DNA from: CAVUAF01 sp963739375
GTDB taxonomy: Bacteria; Acidobacteriota; Terriglobia; Terriglobales; Acidobacteriaceae
Length of the DNA stretch: 64,000 nt
Assembly: GCA_963739375.1 (NCBI GenBank)
Contig: CAVUAF010000014.1
Location: 496,001 to 560,000 of the forward strand
Reading direction: 5' to 3'
Shown here: positions 8,543 through 16,951 of the stretch, one piece after another
Layout of the letters: each line of letters opens with the position of its first letter
Position numbering within the stretch: position 1 is the first letter of the stretch
Notes under the pieces: model-generated
What the model saw: only the letters and a program-made list of their open reading frames with translations
Databases searched by the model: none
What the model was told of the DNA's origin: nothing
Made by a program: the position numbers and the translations under genes

Positions 8543-8604
8543 GACAAAACCTCAACGCAGAGGACGCTGAGGTAGGGCAAAAGCAGAACGGCTGGCAAGG
8601 CTTT

Positions 8605-8637
8605 CGGCACACGCACGGTCGTGTGCCGTTCTTTTTC
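8605..8637 (+). terminator. Rho-independent terminator after OPT gene
   Basis: Perfect 9-bp stem CGGCACACG/CGTGTGCCG with a 6-nt loop, followed by TTCTTTTTC. Confidence 0.8.
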
Positions 8638-8697
8638 GCGGGCTGGGCGGCACGGGCGGCGTGACCTTTGTGGCGCCTACGTTTATCTTCTTGGGCT

Positions 8698-9411
8698 GTG
8701 GACATCGCTGAAAACATTGCGGGGGTGCGGCAACGCGTCGCCGATGCGGCGCGGCGGGCGGGTCGCGGGGCGGATGACATCACGCTCATGGCGGTCAGCA
8801 AGACCTTCCCCGCCGAAGCGATCGCGGAAGCCCACGCCGCGGGCATCGAGGTCTTCGGCGAGAACCGGGTGCAGGAGTTTGGCGAGAAGGTGGGGCGGCT
8901 GCGCGAGCTAGGCGTTTACGACCAGGCACGCTGGCACATGATCGGGCACCTGCAATCGAACAAGGCGGCGCGGGCGGCGGAACTCTTTGCCGCGGTGGAC
9001 TCCGTGGACTCGCTGCACCTGGCGGAGAAGCTGAACGCGGCGGCCGGAAAGCTGGGGCGGACGCTCGAGGTGCTGATCGAGATCAACATTGCCGGCGAGG
9101 CGCAGAAGTCGGGCGTCGCGGCGGAGGCGGCGGAGCTGGAGACGCTGCTGGGGGCCGCGCCGCGGCTGGAGCACCTGCGCGTGCGCGGCCTGATGACGGT
9201 GCCGCCGTGGAGCGAAGACGCGGAGGCTTCGCGTCCGTATTTCCGGCAATTGCGCGCGCTGCGCGAGCACCTCGCGGCGCGGCGCCTGCCCGGGGTAGCG
9301 ATGGAAGTGCTCTCGATGGGCATGTCGAACGATTTCGAGGTGGCAATCGAGGAAGGCGCGACCTCGGTGCGGGTGGGCACCGCAATCTTTGGCCGCCGGG
9401 TGAAGCCGTGA
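8698..9411 (+). CDS. yggS: YggS-type pyridoxal phosphate homeostasis protein
   Basis: PLPBP proteins bind PLP on an alanine-racemase-like TIM barrel and buffer free PLP in the cytoplasm; no enzyme activity is known. Signatures: M-A-V-S-K-T-F-P with the PLP-binding lysine, F-G-E-N-R-V-Q-E, W-H-M-I-G-H-L-Q-S-N-K, and C-terminal S-M-G-M-S-N-D-F-E-V-A-I-E-E-G-A-T-x-V-R-V-G-T-A-I-F-G-x-R. I chose the GTG at 8698 (237 residues, M-D-I-A-E-N) because the family usually starts there; the TTG at 8668 would add ten residues. Its stop overlaps the next start by four bases. Confidence 0.92.
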   Translation: MDIAENIAGVRQRVADAARRAGRGADDITLMAVSKTFPAEAIAEAHAAGIEVFGENRVQEFGEKVGRLRELGVYDQARWHMIGHLQSNKAARAAELFAAVDSVDSLHLAEKLNAAAGKLGRTLEVLIEINIAGEAQKSGVAAEAAELETLLGAAPRLEHLRVRGLMTVPPWSEDAEASRPYFRQLRALREHLAARRLPGVAMEVLSMGMSNDFEVAIEEGATSVRVGTAIFGRRVKP

Positions 9412-9704
9412 TCCCGGTCAGGGAAGCGCAAGGTGGGGCGAGCTTCGCGGTGCGGGTGCAGCCGCGCGCCCGGCGTAATGCCGTGGTGGGCGAGCTGGGC
9501 GACGCGCTCAAGATCGCGCTCACCGCGCCGCCGCTGGAAGGCCGCGCCAACGCCGCCTGCATCGCTTTTCTGGCAGAGTTGTTGAGCGTCCCGAGGTCGT
9601 CGGTTACGATTGCCGCGGGTCAGACGGCGCGGCAGAAGGTGGTGCGGGTCGCCGGGGTGAGCGCGGCCGCGGTCCGGGCGCGACTTGTAGAGGCGGTGCA
9701 GTAA
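9408..9704 (+). CDS. yggU: DUF167 (YggU) family protein
   Basis: A 98-residue protein of unknown role. The family motif R-V-Q-P-R-A-R-R-N-A near residue 16, L-T-A-P-P-L-E-G-R-A-N-A-A and the S-V-T-I-A-A-G-Q-T-A-R-Q-K stretch are diagnostic. The GTG start at 9408 overlaps the yggS stop (GTGA), so the two are translationally coupled, a pairing (YggS with YggU/YggT) seen widely. Confidence 0.85.
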   Translation: MIPVREAQGGASFAVRVQPRARRNAVVGELGDALKIALTAPPLEGRANAACIAFLAELLSVPRSSVTIAAGQTARQKVVRVAGVSAAAVRARLVEAVQ

Positions 9705-9741
9705 GGGCCGGCTTCAACCCAGACAGGACGAGGAGATCGCC

Positions 9742-11157
9742 TTGAGCTTTGCGACGCGGTTGCAGGAGATACGCACCGGTTTCGAGCGGCCCTTCTGGGT
9801 CGCCAATATCAGCGAAATCTTCGAGCGCCTTTCCTACTACGGCGCGTTCTCTTCCCTCGCCCTCTATCTGCAGGAGAAGCTGAAGTTTTCCACCGAGCAG
9901 ACGGGGACGCTCACGGGCGTGTTTGGCGGCATGGTCTGGTTCCTTGCCATCTTCGGCGGCGCCACCGCGGACCGCCTGGGATTCCGCCGCGCGCTGTCCG
10001 TAGCGTACCTCATTCTTTCGGTCGCCTATTTCCTGATCGGGTCGATTGGGGCGCCCTGGCTGGCGCCGGTGCGCGACGCGGTGCCGCTGGGCCTCTTCGT
10101 CGGCTTCATCCTGATGCTGCCAGCGCTCGGCATCTCCCTGGTGAAGCCTTGCGTGGTGGGAACAACGGCGCGAGCTTCCAAGGAAAATGTCCGTTCCATC
10201 GGCTATTCCATCTACTACACGCTGGTGAACGTGGGCGGGGCCGCCGGCCCCTACGTGGCTTCGTGGGCCCACCGCCACCTGGGTGTAGAGAATGTCTACC
10301 GGGTCGCGGCGCTCAGCGTCTTCGCGATGTTCTTCGTCGTCCTGATCTTCTTCCGCGAGCCGCGCAAGCCCGGCGACGCGCCGCCGCCCTCGATCGCAGA
10401 GGTGGCGCGAAATTTTTGCGTGGTGGTGGGCAAGGCCTGGCTGGTCTTGCCGGTGCTGCTGCTCACGCTCGTCCTCAAGATCGTCTCGTTGCTGGTCCCC
10501 GCGTTTGCGATTCCCTGGTGGATCTGGGGAGCGCTGCTGGTGGTGGTGCTGGCCGGCGTCAGCCGGTTCATGTGGTTCCTGTTGATCTTCACGGGTTACT
10601 GGGTAGTGTTCTGGCAGCAGTACATCAGCATGCCCGGCTTCATCCACAGCTTTGTCGACCCGAAGGCTGACGTGGAGCTGATCCTGATCACGGACGGCCT
10701 GACGGTCATCTGCCTGACGATCGCGGTGAACTATCTGACGCGCCGGATTCCCGCATTCCAGGCGGTCATTCTCGGCACCGTGGCCACTTCGCTGGCCTGG
10801 CTGATCCTGGCGTTCCGGCCGACGGTCTGGGGCGCGATCCTTTCCCTTTTCGTCCTGGCGTTGGGCGAGATCACGCAGGCGCCGCGCTACTACGAGTACA
10901 TCGCGCGCCTGGCGCCGCCCGGGCAGCAGGGGACGTACATGGGCTTTGCCTTTCTACCCATCGGCATCGGGTCGTTCATCGGCGGATGGAGTGGGGGCAA
11001 GTTGATGCATTATTTCGGTGAAGTCCAGCACCAGCCGGAAAGGGTGTGGTGGGTGGTGACCGGAGTCGGGTTGCTGACGGCGCTGCTGCTGTGGATCTAT
11101 GACCTGATGGTGCGGCCCGCCCTGCCCCCCGCCAAAGAAGAAGCTAAGGCCGCGTGA
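9742..11157 (+). CDS. POT/PTR2-type proton-dependent peptide transporter
   Basis: A 471-residue major-facilitator protein with about 12-14 hydrophobic segments. The first helix carries I-F-E-R-L-S-Y-Y-G, the E-x-x-E-R-F-x-Y-Y-G motif of POT peptide/H+ symporters, here with Leu in place of Phe. The usual N-x-G loop (V-N-V-G-G) is also present. The TTG at 9742 is preceded by AGGAG at a proper distance. Members import di- or tripeptides, but some relatives carry other substrates. The gene overlaps the alkD-like start by four bases (GTGA). Confidence 0.82.
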   Translation: MSFATRLQEIRTGFERPFWVANISEIFERLSYYGAFSSLALYLQEKLKFSTEQTGTLTGVFGGMVWFLAIFGGATADRLGFRRALSVAYLILSVAYFLIGSIGAPWLAPVRDAVPLGLFVGFILMLPALGISLVKPCVVGTTARASKENVRSIGYSIYYTLVNVGGAAGPYVASWAHRHLGVENVYRVAALSVFAMFFVVLIFFREPRKPGDAPPPSIAEVARNFCVVVGKAWLVLPVLLLTLVLKIVSLLVPAFAIPWWIWGALLVVVLAGVSRFMWFLLIFTGYWVVFWQQYISMPGFIHSFVDPKADVELILITDGLTVICLTIAVNYLTRRIPAFQAVILGTVATSLAWLILAFRPTVWGAILSLFVLALGEITQAPRYYEYIARLAPPGQQGTYMGFAFLPIGIGSFIGGWSGGKLMHYFGEVQHQPERVWWVVTGVGLLTALLLWIYDLMVRPALPPAKEEAKAA

Positions 11158-11900
11158 CCATTCCGCGCGCACCACGAACGGAGGCGGAGGCGCGACGCTG
11201 GGCGGCGCGCCTCCGGCGCGAGCTGATGGCCGGCGGTTCAGCGGAGTTAGCGCGCGACACGCAGCGCTTCTTCACCGCGCCGGTGGCCATGCACGGCTGG
11301 CGCACCGACGATCTGCGCCGCAGCGCGCGCGCCTGCCAGAAAGAAATCCTCGCCCAGGGCGGCCCGGAGCTGCTGCTGGGCATCGCCGATGAACTCTTCC
11401 AGCGCGGCGCCATCCACGAGGACAAACATTTCGCGGTCATGCTGCTGCAGGACCGCGTGCGCCGCTTCGGGGCCCGCGAGTTCGCGCGCTTCGTGCGCTG
11501 GCTCGACGCGGTCGAGAACTGGTCGGAGCACGATGCGCTGGTGCATTACCTGATTGGCCCGCTGCTGCTGGCCGAACCTAAGCGCAGGCGGCGGGTGGTT
11601 GCCTGGGCGAAGTCGGCGAACCGCTGGCGCCGCCGCGCCGCGGCGGTGGCGCTGGTGCGGGCGGCGCGCGCACGCCAGGGTGCGGCGGAGATTGCGCGGG
11701 TGGCGCGCCTGCTGGCGCGCGACCCGGACGACATGGTGCAGAAAGGGCTGGGCTGGCTGCTGCGCGAGCGCGCCAAGGCCGACGCCGCCGGAAGCCTGCC
11801 TCTGCTGCTGGCGCTGCGCGGCAAGACCTCGGCCCTGGTGCTCCGCACCGCGTGCGAGACGCTGCCGCCAAAGATGAGAACGGTCGTCCTCGGGCGCTAG
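11154..11900 (+). CDS. DNA alkylation repair protein, AlkD-like HEAT-repeat glycosylase
   Basis: A 248-residue all-helical protein. AlkD-type enzymes are HEAT-repeat DNA glycosylases that remove bulky or cationic N3/N7-alkyl purines without base flipping. Family features: the P-V-A-M-H-G-W-R-T segment corresponding to the G-V-R/K-T region, W-x-x-x-x-E-x-R-x-like helices, D-A-V-E-N-W-S-E-H-D (family D-x-V-x-x-W-x-x-x-D-L), and late D-P-D-D-M-V-Q-K-G-L-G-W-L-L-R-E. The GTG start overlaps the transporter stop. It could instead be a non-catalytic AlkD paralogue. Confidence 0.82.
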   Translation: MTIPRAPRTEAEARRWAARLRRELMAGGSAELARDTQRFFTAPVAMHGWRTDDLRRSARACQKEILAQGGPELLLGIADELFQRGAIHEDKHFAVMLLQDRVRRFGAREFARFVRWLDAVENWSEHDALVHYLIGPLLLAEPKRRRRVVAWAKSANRWRRRAAAVALVRAARARQGAAEIARVARLLARDPDDMVQKGLGWLLRERAKADAAGSLPLLLALRGKTSALVLRTACETLPPKMRTVVLGR

Positions 11901-11966
11901 AACGATGGCGCCGGCGGCGGCATCGGCGGCGTCAATTGCGGCGGCGGCTGTGCGACCATAGACTGA

Positions 11967-12947
11967 ATGGGCTCCCCCGCTGCCGGTACCGCCGTGGAGA
12001 TTCTCGACCTCAGGCACTTCGCGTCCCGCGACCTGCGCCCCCTGCTCGACCAGGAAGCGCAGGTATGGTCGCGGCTGCTGTCGTGGGACTACAGCACCTC
12101 GGCGGAGATGATCCTGCGCTACGTGGACGCGAAAATCCTTCCTGGGTACGCCGCGGTCGAGAAAAAGAAGATCTTCGGGTACTCCTTTTTCGTGTACGAA
12201 GGCGCGAAGGGCGTGATCGGGGATCTGTACGTGGCGAACGGGCGCCCGCGCGAAGGCGAGATGCGCACCGAGGAGCGGCTGCTGACGCACGTCATCGAGA
12301 CGCTGCAGCAATCGCCGGGCATCCACCGCGTCGAGGCGCAACTGCTGGTGCACGCCACCGGCGAGGTCGTCCAGCCGTTTCAGCAACAGGGCTTCCGGCG
12401 ACATCCGCGGCTGTTCATGCTGCTGCCGCTGCGCGGCGTGGATGCACCGCAACGCCCGGCGCCGCCGCTGCCCGCCACCCTCGAAATCCGCAAGTGGAGT
12501 GAGGGCGACTTCCAGAGCGCCGCCGCCGTCATCACCGCGGCCTACCGCGGGCACGTGGATGGCGATATCAACGACCAGTACCGCACGGTCAGCGGCTCGC
12601 TGCGCTTCCTGAACAACATCATCCGCTTCCCCGGATGCGGCGTCTTCGATCCGGATGCCTCGTTCGTGGCGGTGCACAAGCCGACGCGCACCGTGGTGGG
12701 GCTGATTCTCTGCTCGCGGGTGAAGTCGGACGTGGGGCACGTCACCCAGGTGTGCCTGGTGCCGGAGCAGCGCCGCCTCGGCGTCGGGGAGGCCCTGATG
12801 GCGGCCACCGGCGCCGCGCTCCGGCGCCGCAACTTCGCCGCCCTGTCGCTGACCGTGACGGAAGCGAACCAGCACGCGGTGGAGCTCTACCAGAAGCTGG
12901 GATTTGGCCTGAAGCGCGTCTTCGATGCGTTCGTCTGGGAAGGGTGA
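11967..12947 (+). CDS. Double GNAT-domain N-acetyltransferase
   Basis: A 326-residue cytoplasmic protein. The C-terminal half is a clear GNAT acetyl-CoA-binding domain: V-C-L-V-P-E-Q-R-R-L-G-V-G-E-A-L (motif A, R/Q-x-x-G-x-G/A) near residue 265, then L-T-V-T-E-A-N-x-H-A-V-E-L-Y-Q-K-L-G-F at the end. The N-terminal half looks like a second, degenerate GNAT copy (I-G-D-L-Y-V). The acceptor is unknown. The ATG at 11967 is supported by length. It ends just before a 7-bp inverted repeat array. Confidence 0.82.
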   Translation: MGSPAAGTAVEILDLRHFASRDLRPLLDQEAQVWSRLLSWDYSTSAEMILRYVDAKILPGYAAVEKKKIFGYSFFVYEGAKGVIGDLYVANGRPREGEMRTEERLLTHVIETLQQSPGIHRVEAQLLVHATGEVVQPFQQQGFRRHPRLFMLLPLRGVDAPQRPAPPLPATLEIRKWSEGDFQSAAAVITAAYRGHVDGDINDQYRTVSGSLRFLNNIIRFPGCGVFDPDASFVAVHKPTRTVVGLILCSRVKSDVGHVTQVCLVPEQRRLGVGEALMAATGAALRRRNFAALSLTVTEANQHAVELYQKLGFGLKRVFDAFVWEG

Positions 12948-12953
12948 AGGAGC

Positions 12954-13048
12954 AGTTTCGAGTTTCGAGTTTCTAGTTTCGAGCAACCCCCGGCGTCCCT
13001 CGGCTGGGCGCTTGAAACTGGAAACTAGAAACTAGAAACTGGTTTTTC
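12954..13048. repeat. 7-bp-period inverted array between convergent genes
   Basis: Left arm AGTTTCG, AGTTTCG, AGTTTCT, AGTTTCG (12954-12981); right arm GAAACTG, GAAACTA, GAAACTA, GAAACTG (13014-13041), followed by TTTTT. It reads as a strong hairpin with a T-run for the plus strand and touches the TGA of the minus-strand gene at 13047. Confidence 0.88.
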
Positions 13049-13235
13049 AGTGGCGGATGAACCACATCACCCAGCCCGCCAGGAAGACGCCGACCACGAA
13101 CCAGGCGAAGCAGCGCAGGCCATAGCGCACCATGTCGCGGGTGGTGTTGCGCTGGGTGATGCCGAAGACCACCGAGGCGAAGGCGGCAAAGACCAGTGCG
13201 GCGCTGAAGTGGGAGAGCTGAAGCATAGGGATCAT
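13047..13235 (-). CDS. Small two-helix membrane protein
   Basis: A 62-residue protein with two hydrophobic helices (about residues 9-26 and 43-60) joined by a basic loop containing R-N-T-T-R-D-M-V-R-Y-G. I do not recognise a named family. A slightly shorter start at the Met three codons later (M-L-Q-L) is possible. Gene reality is supported by clean helix architecture and by its stop touching a repeat array like other real genes here. Confidence 0.6.
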   Translation of the reverse strand: MIPMLQLSHFSAALVFAAFASVVFGITQRNTTRDMVRYGLRCFAWFVVGVFLAGWVMWFIRH

Positions 13236-13259
13236 CGTTTAACCAGACATTTCGGGTGC

Positions 13260-13330
13260 GATAGGGATCCTTCGACTCGGCGTCAGTCGCCCGCCGCCGC
13301 GTGCTCCCTCCGCCTCGCTCAGGATGACAA
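13260..13330. repeat. Palindromic GATCCTTCG...CGCTCAGGATGAC element
   Basis: Left half GGGATCCTTCGACTCGG, right half CGCCTCGCTCAGGATGACA. This sequence class is common in environmental bacterial intergenic DNA. The rest of 13236-13378 shows no gene. Confidence 0.7.
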
Positions 13331-13378
13331 ACATTGATGTTTCGGCAACGGCACAGCTAAAGCCGCGCCCTTTCCCCG

Positions 13379-13786
13379 TCACGGCTTCTTGCCGATGGCG
13401 ATGTTGTAAGCGTCCACGGCGCAGATGATGTTCATCAGGCCGGCCACAATAATGAACTTGGTGCCGTAGTCGGCCACCGCCATCTGCACCGCCCCGCGCC
13501 CCCAGTCCATGGTCCGGGTCACGATGTAGAGCAACCCGCCGCCTACGTCCCCGATGAAGCCGAGGATGTCGAGGATGTCGCCGGTGTTGAAGGCGTAGAC
13601 CTTCCCTTCCATCGCGATGCCGAGCGTGAACATGGTGGCGACCGAGGCCATGAGCAACAGGCCGCGTCCCCAGCGCTTTACCAGCAGGTGGCCGCCGCCG
13701 GGCACCAGCCAGCCCAGCACCAGCGCCGCCACCGCCATCTTCTTGCTGCCGGCGGCCAGATTCACGGATTGCGCATTCGCTGCCAC
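13379..13786 (-). CDS. Membrane protein, possibly DUF6677-like
   Basis: A 135-residue protein with about three to four hydrophobic segments. Near the N-terminus it has A-L-V-L-G-W-L-V-P-G-G-G-H-L, resembling the TM2-like or DUF6677-type membrane proteins, in which a W-x-x-P-G-x-G-H loop precedes the second helix. The C-terminal helix ends with N-I-I-C-A-V-D-A-Y-N-I-A, also usual there. Function is unknown. It starts 14 bp after the M24 peptidase stop, so the two are probably one minus-strand transcript. Confidence 0.72.
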   Translation of the reverse strand: MAANAQSVNLAAGSKKMAVAALVLGWLVPGGGHLLVKRWGRGLLLMASVATMFTLGIAMEGKVYAFNTGDILDILGFIGDVGGGLLYIVTRTMDWGRGAVQMAVADYGTKFIIVAGLMNIICAVDAYNIAIGKKP

Positions 13787-13799
13787 GTATTCCTCGACC

Positions 13800-14969
13800 T
13801 CAGATCAGCACGATTTCGTTCTGCACCCGGCCGGTGACCTCGGCGCGGCCGGGGCGCACCAGCATGTTCACCTCGCTGCGCACGCCGAACTCCGGCAGGT
13901 AGATGCCGGGCTCGATGGAGAAGCAGCTGGTGGGCACGATTTCGCGCTCGTCGTGCGTTTCCAGGTTGTCCATGTTGGCGCCGTTGGCGTGTACCGTGAC
14001 CCCGATGGAATGCCCGGTGCGGTGCACGAAGTACTGGCCATAACCGGCGCCGGCAATGAACTGGCGCGCCGCATCGTCCACCTGCCAGCCCTGCAGCTTC
14101 TCGCCGGCAGCGATGCCCTGCTGCACCCGCTGGATGGCGGCATCGCGCGCGCCGCGCACGATCCGGAAAATCTCCTGGTGGCGGTCACTGGGCGTCTTGC
14201 CGACAAAGCCCATCCAGGTGATGTCGTAGAAGACGGCGTCGGGCTGCAGTTGCTTGGCCCAGATGTCGAGCAGAACGAGGTCGCCTTCGCGGATGGGGGC
14301 GGAGCGATCGGCCCGCGGCTCGTAGTGCGGGTTGCCGGCGTTCTGGTTGACGGCGACGATGGGCAGGTCGTCGCCCGGGGTGAGTTGCTCGCGGGCAAAC
14401 GCTTCCGCAATCCACTGCTGGATCTGGTGCTCGTGGGCGCCACCGTTACGCACCCGCCGGCCGATTTCCTGGAAGGCGGCGGCGGTGATGGCGTCAATCG
14501 GGTCGCGCGCCGCGAAGTGCGAGCGCACCTGCTCCTCCGTCCAGGTGGCCTCGAAGCGCGCCACCAGGTCGCCGGAACTGACGACCTCCTGCCCGAAGCT
14601 GCGCACCAACTCCACCGTGCCCGCGTCCACCAGCCCGACGTAGGGGATGAGGTTGTTGGGCGAATACTGCATGGCCACGCGGCGATAGGGCGCCAGCATC
14701 GCTTTCAGCTCGTCCCCCAGCTCCTGCCAGGCCGAGTACTGCCGCTTCTGCCCGGGCACGGGGTCCAGGTGGCCGGCCTCGATGCGGTGCACCAGCTTGC
14801 GCGGCTCACCCTGCGCCGGAATGCAGTAGAACCAGCGGCGCGTCACCATCAGCGACTCGGACAGGCCGAGCACGCGATAGGCGATGGGGTCGCGATGGTG
14901 GTGGTCGTAGAAAAGCCACGCGTCGAAACCACGCTCGCGCAGCGCCGACTGGATGGCGGAGAGGTCCAT
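13800..14969 (-). CDS. M24 family Xaa-Pro aminopeptidase-like metallopeptidase
   Basis: A 389-residue cytoplasmic protein with the creatinase N-domain and C-terminal pita-bread fold of M24 peptidases. Metal-ligand positions are all visible: L-L-D-I-W-A-K (Asp), F-Y-D-I-T-W (Asp), R-T-G-H-S-I-G (His), C-F-S-I-E-P-G-I-Y (Glu) and V-R-S-E-V-N (Glu). That indicates an active two-metal enzyme. The usual substrate is an N-terminal X-Pro bond, though some relatives act on other dipeptides. The ATG at 14969 gives a normal N-terminus. Just upstream is a single-arm AGTTCTC repeat. Confidence 0.88.
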   Translation of the reverse strand: MDLSAIQSALRERGFDAWLFYDHHHRDPIAYRVLGLSESLMVTRRWFYCIPAQGEPRKLVHRIEAGHLDPVPGQKRQYSAWQELGDELKAMLAPYRRVAMQYSPNNLIPYVGLVDAGTVELVRSFGQEVVSSGDLVARFEATWTEEQVRSHFAARDPIDAITAAAFQEIGRRVRNGGAHEHQIQQWIAEAFAREQLTPGDDLPIVAVNQNAGNPHYEPRADRSAPIREGDLVLLDIWAKQLQPDAVFYDITWMGFVGKTPSDRHQEIFRIVRGARDAAIQRVQQGIAAGEKLQGWQVDDAARQFIAGAGYGQYFVHRTGHSIGVTVHANGANMDNLETHDEREIVPTSCFSIEPGIYLPEFGVRSEVNMLVRPGRAEVTGRVQNEIVLI

Positions 14970-15000
14970 GGCAATCCTTCATTAAATCACACCCGCGCGC

Positions 15001-15068
15001 AGTTCTCAGTACCCAGTTCTCAGTTCTCAGCTGGGAAAACCCAGATCCCTCGCTACGCTCGGGATGAC
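15001..15068. repeat. Single-arm 7-bp array plus half palindrome
   Basis: AGTTCTC, AGTACCC, AGTTCTC, AGTTCTC (15001-15028) lie upstream of the M24 gene. ATCCCTCGCTACGCTCGGGAT (15044-15064, itself palindromic) is a short relative of the elements around 51.0 and 52.3 kb. Confidence 0.7.
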
Positions 15069-15138
15069 AACCAAGAAACGGCTGCTGGCTGCTAGCTGCG
15101 AGCCCAAGACCCATATCCTCGCTGGGCCCGGGGTGACC

Positions 15139-15169
15139 ACAAGAAAAGCCCGGCCCCGACGGCCGGGCT
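15139..15169 (-). terminator. Rho-independent terminator after OmpA gene
   Basis: On the minus strand: stem GCCCGGCC/GGCCGGGC with a 5-nt loop, then TTTTCTT. It is 20 bp beyond the stop of the OmpA-family gene. Confidence 0.85.
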
Positions 15170-15187
15170 GCAACTCGCTCCTCGGTG

Positions 15188-16735
15188 CTACCGGGGCATG
15201 GGCGCGCCGGCGGGGACCAGCCAGATTTCGGCGGTATCGCCGCCTTTGGCCGTGGCGGTATCCACGCGCTTGGGGTCGATGCCTTTGTCGCGCGTGAGAT
15301 ACGTCTTCACGTTGTTGGCGCGGGCGGTGGCGATGCGGGTGCCCGCCGGGGTATCGACGGCGCCGTAGCCCTTCACCAGGGCGCGGGCGTCGGCATCGCG
15401 CTGCAGGCGCAGGGCGACATCGTCGAGCACGGCCTTGGCGCGATTGTCGACGTAGGTGCCGCGAGGCTTGAACTGCACTTCGTTGGCGCGGGCGGCGGCG
15501 GGCGGTGGCGGCGGCGCCTCCACGTTCACCATCGCGGTGGCGCTGGCGGAGAGGTTGCGGTCGTCACTGGCGGTGGCGGTGACGGTGACCGGACCGGGGC
15601 CGAGGTTGGCGGTGTCCAGCGTCGCCACGCTGCCGCGGCTGCGCACGCGTCCGCGGTCGCTGGTGAAGGCGACATTGACCTCCCGGCTGTCGGGGCTGGC
15701 CGCCTGGCAGGTGATGGTGGCGCTATCACCGGCGCGCACGGTCATGGGCTGCGCTGCGCAGGCCAGCGTCGGCGGGTGCGGTGTGGGCGCCGGGGCCGCG
15801 ACGACCGGCGCCGGTGGCGGCGGCTCTTCCATCTCCACCCCATCGCCTACGTGCACGTCCTCCAGGGCGCTGGTGATCATGGCGGTCGCGCTCTTGGCGC
15901 TGACGTTGAGCACGATCATTTCGGCCACCGCGCGCCGCGGGAAGTCCACCGGGTTCCCCAGGGTGCGAGGGACGGCGTCGCCTTGTGTGTCCTCGTTGAT
16001 GCTGGCCTTGCTGGAAAGATAGTCCACCTCGGTGCGGCGCAGGTCGTCGCCGCTGCGCACGGCGCGGAAATAGTCGCCCGGCTTCACGCCCTTGTCGGCG
16101 CCAAGGTCGAGATAGACTTTCTGGCCATCGCCCACGAAGAAATCAAAATCCTTGGCCATGACCACGCGGCCCAGCGCCTTGCCGCTGACCGGCGCGAAGC
16201 GGTCAAACGGCATCTTGGGCCAGAACTGCAGCGCCTGGTGCGAGATGAGGGGGACCACCGAGTCGCCCGCCACCATGTAGTCGCAACTGAATACCACCTG
16301 CGCGATGGTCACCTTGGCGCTGCGGCCGGTGATGCGGATGCGGCCGAGTTCGGCGAACGGGCTCCCCAGCGTCGCAACGGCGCCGCGCTGGCCGCGGTAG
16401 GCCTCGGAGTGGTTGGGATCGCGCAAGTGGCGGATCACACTGTATTCCTGCCCTTGCTGCAAGCCCCCGCCCGTGATGTAGATGAGGTCGCGGTCGGCGA
16501 AACGCGAGGTGTCGGGCGAATTCCAGCCCCCGGAAATGCGGGGGGAGCCCGCGTAGGACTGGGGACTGATGAAACCGGAGCAGTTCAAGTCGCTCTCGCT
16601 CGGCCCGGCAACGCGCTCCCGCAGGTTCGTGGTCATGGCGGAAGTCTGCGGCGCGGCGGCGGGCGCCTGCGCGATGGCCGCAGAGGCGGTCACCATCAAT
16701 GCGACCACGCACAACACCTTCAGGCGCTGGCTCAT
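15188..16735 (-). CDS. OmpA-family outer-membrane/peptidoglycan-associated protein
   Basis: With the ATG at 16735, which has AGGAGGG eight bases upstream, the product is 515 residues with a signal peptide (M-S-Q-R-L-K...A-A-I-A-Q-A). Residues ~30-300 are a family-specific periplasmic region. Next come a P-P-P-P-A-P linker, an Ig-like segment of about 100 residues (cysteines in L-A-C-A-A and I-T-C-Q-A), and a second P-P-P-P-P linker. A C-terminal OmpA-like domain follows (V-D-N-R-A-K-A-V-L-D-D-V-A, then G-Y-G-A-V-D, A-R-A-N-N-V-K-T-Y-L). OmpA domains hold peptidoglycan, so it probably links envelope layers. Longer starts would lose the signal peptide. Confidence 0.85.
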   Translation of the reverse strand: MSQRLKVLCVVALMVTASAAIAQAPAAAPQTSAMTTNLRERVAGPSESDLNCSGFISPQSYAGSPRISGGWNSPDTSRFADRDLIYITGGGLQQGQEYSVIRHLRDPNHSEAYRGQRGAVATLGSPFAELGRIRITGRSAKVTIAQVVFSCDYMVAGDSVVPLISHQALQFWPKMPFDRFAPVSGKALGRVVMAKDFDFFVGDGQKVYLDLGADKGVKPGDYFRAVRSGDDLRRTEVDYLSSKASINEDTQGDAVPRTLGNPVDFPRRAVAEMIVLNVSAKSATAMITSALEDVHVGDGVEMEEPPPPAPVVAAPAPTPHPPTLACAAQPMTVRAGDSATITCQAASPDSREVNVAFTSDRGRVRSRGSVATLDTANLGPGPVTVTATASDDRNLSASATAMVNVEAPPPPPAAARANEVQFKPRGTYVDNRAKAVLDDVALRLQRDADARALVKGYGAVDTPAGTRIATARANNVKTYLTRDKGIDPKRVDTATAKGGDTAEIWLVPAGAPMPR

Positions 16736-16906
16736 AAGAATCCCTCCTGCGCCGGCGAAAAACGGGCCGGGGCCCGCAACGCCGACACGCACCCCTGCCT
16801 CGCGGCACCAGGGTGCGCTTGAACCCTAGCACTGCTTCCGCAGGCTTTCAAGCCGCCCGTAGTAACCAGAAAGATACGGGAACTGAAGGAGTTAGCGCGA
16901 AATCCG

Positions 16907-16935
16907 TTGCATCGCAAAGTGTGCACCTGTAAGAT
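16907..16935 (+). promoter_or_regulatory. Sigma-70-type promoter of aroDE
   Basis: TTGCAT (16907-16912), 17-bp spacer, TAAGAT (16930-16935). The expected start point is near 16942, giving a leader of about ten bases before the ATG at 16952. Confidence 0.72.
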
Positions 16936-16951
16936 AGCCCGCCGTTCTTCC

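Noticed and set aside
12954..13048. The short-period arrays as CRISPR or VNTR-coded peptides
   Set aside because: Units are only 7-8 bp, degenerate, arranged as inverted arms, and lie between genes.
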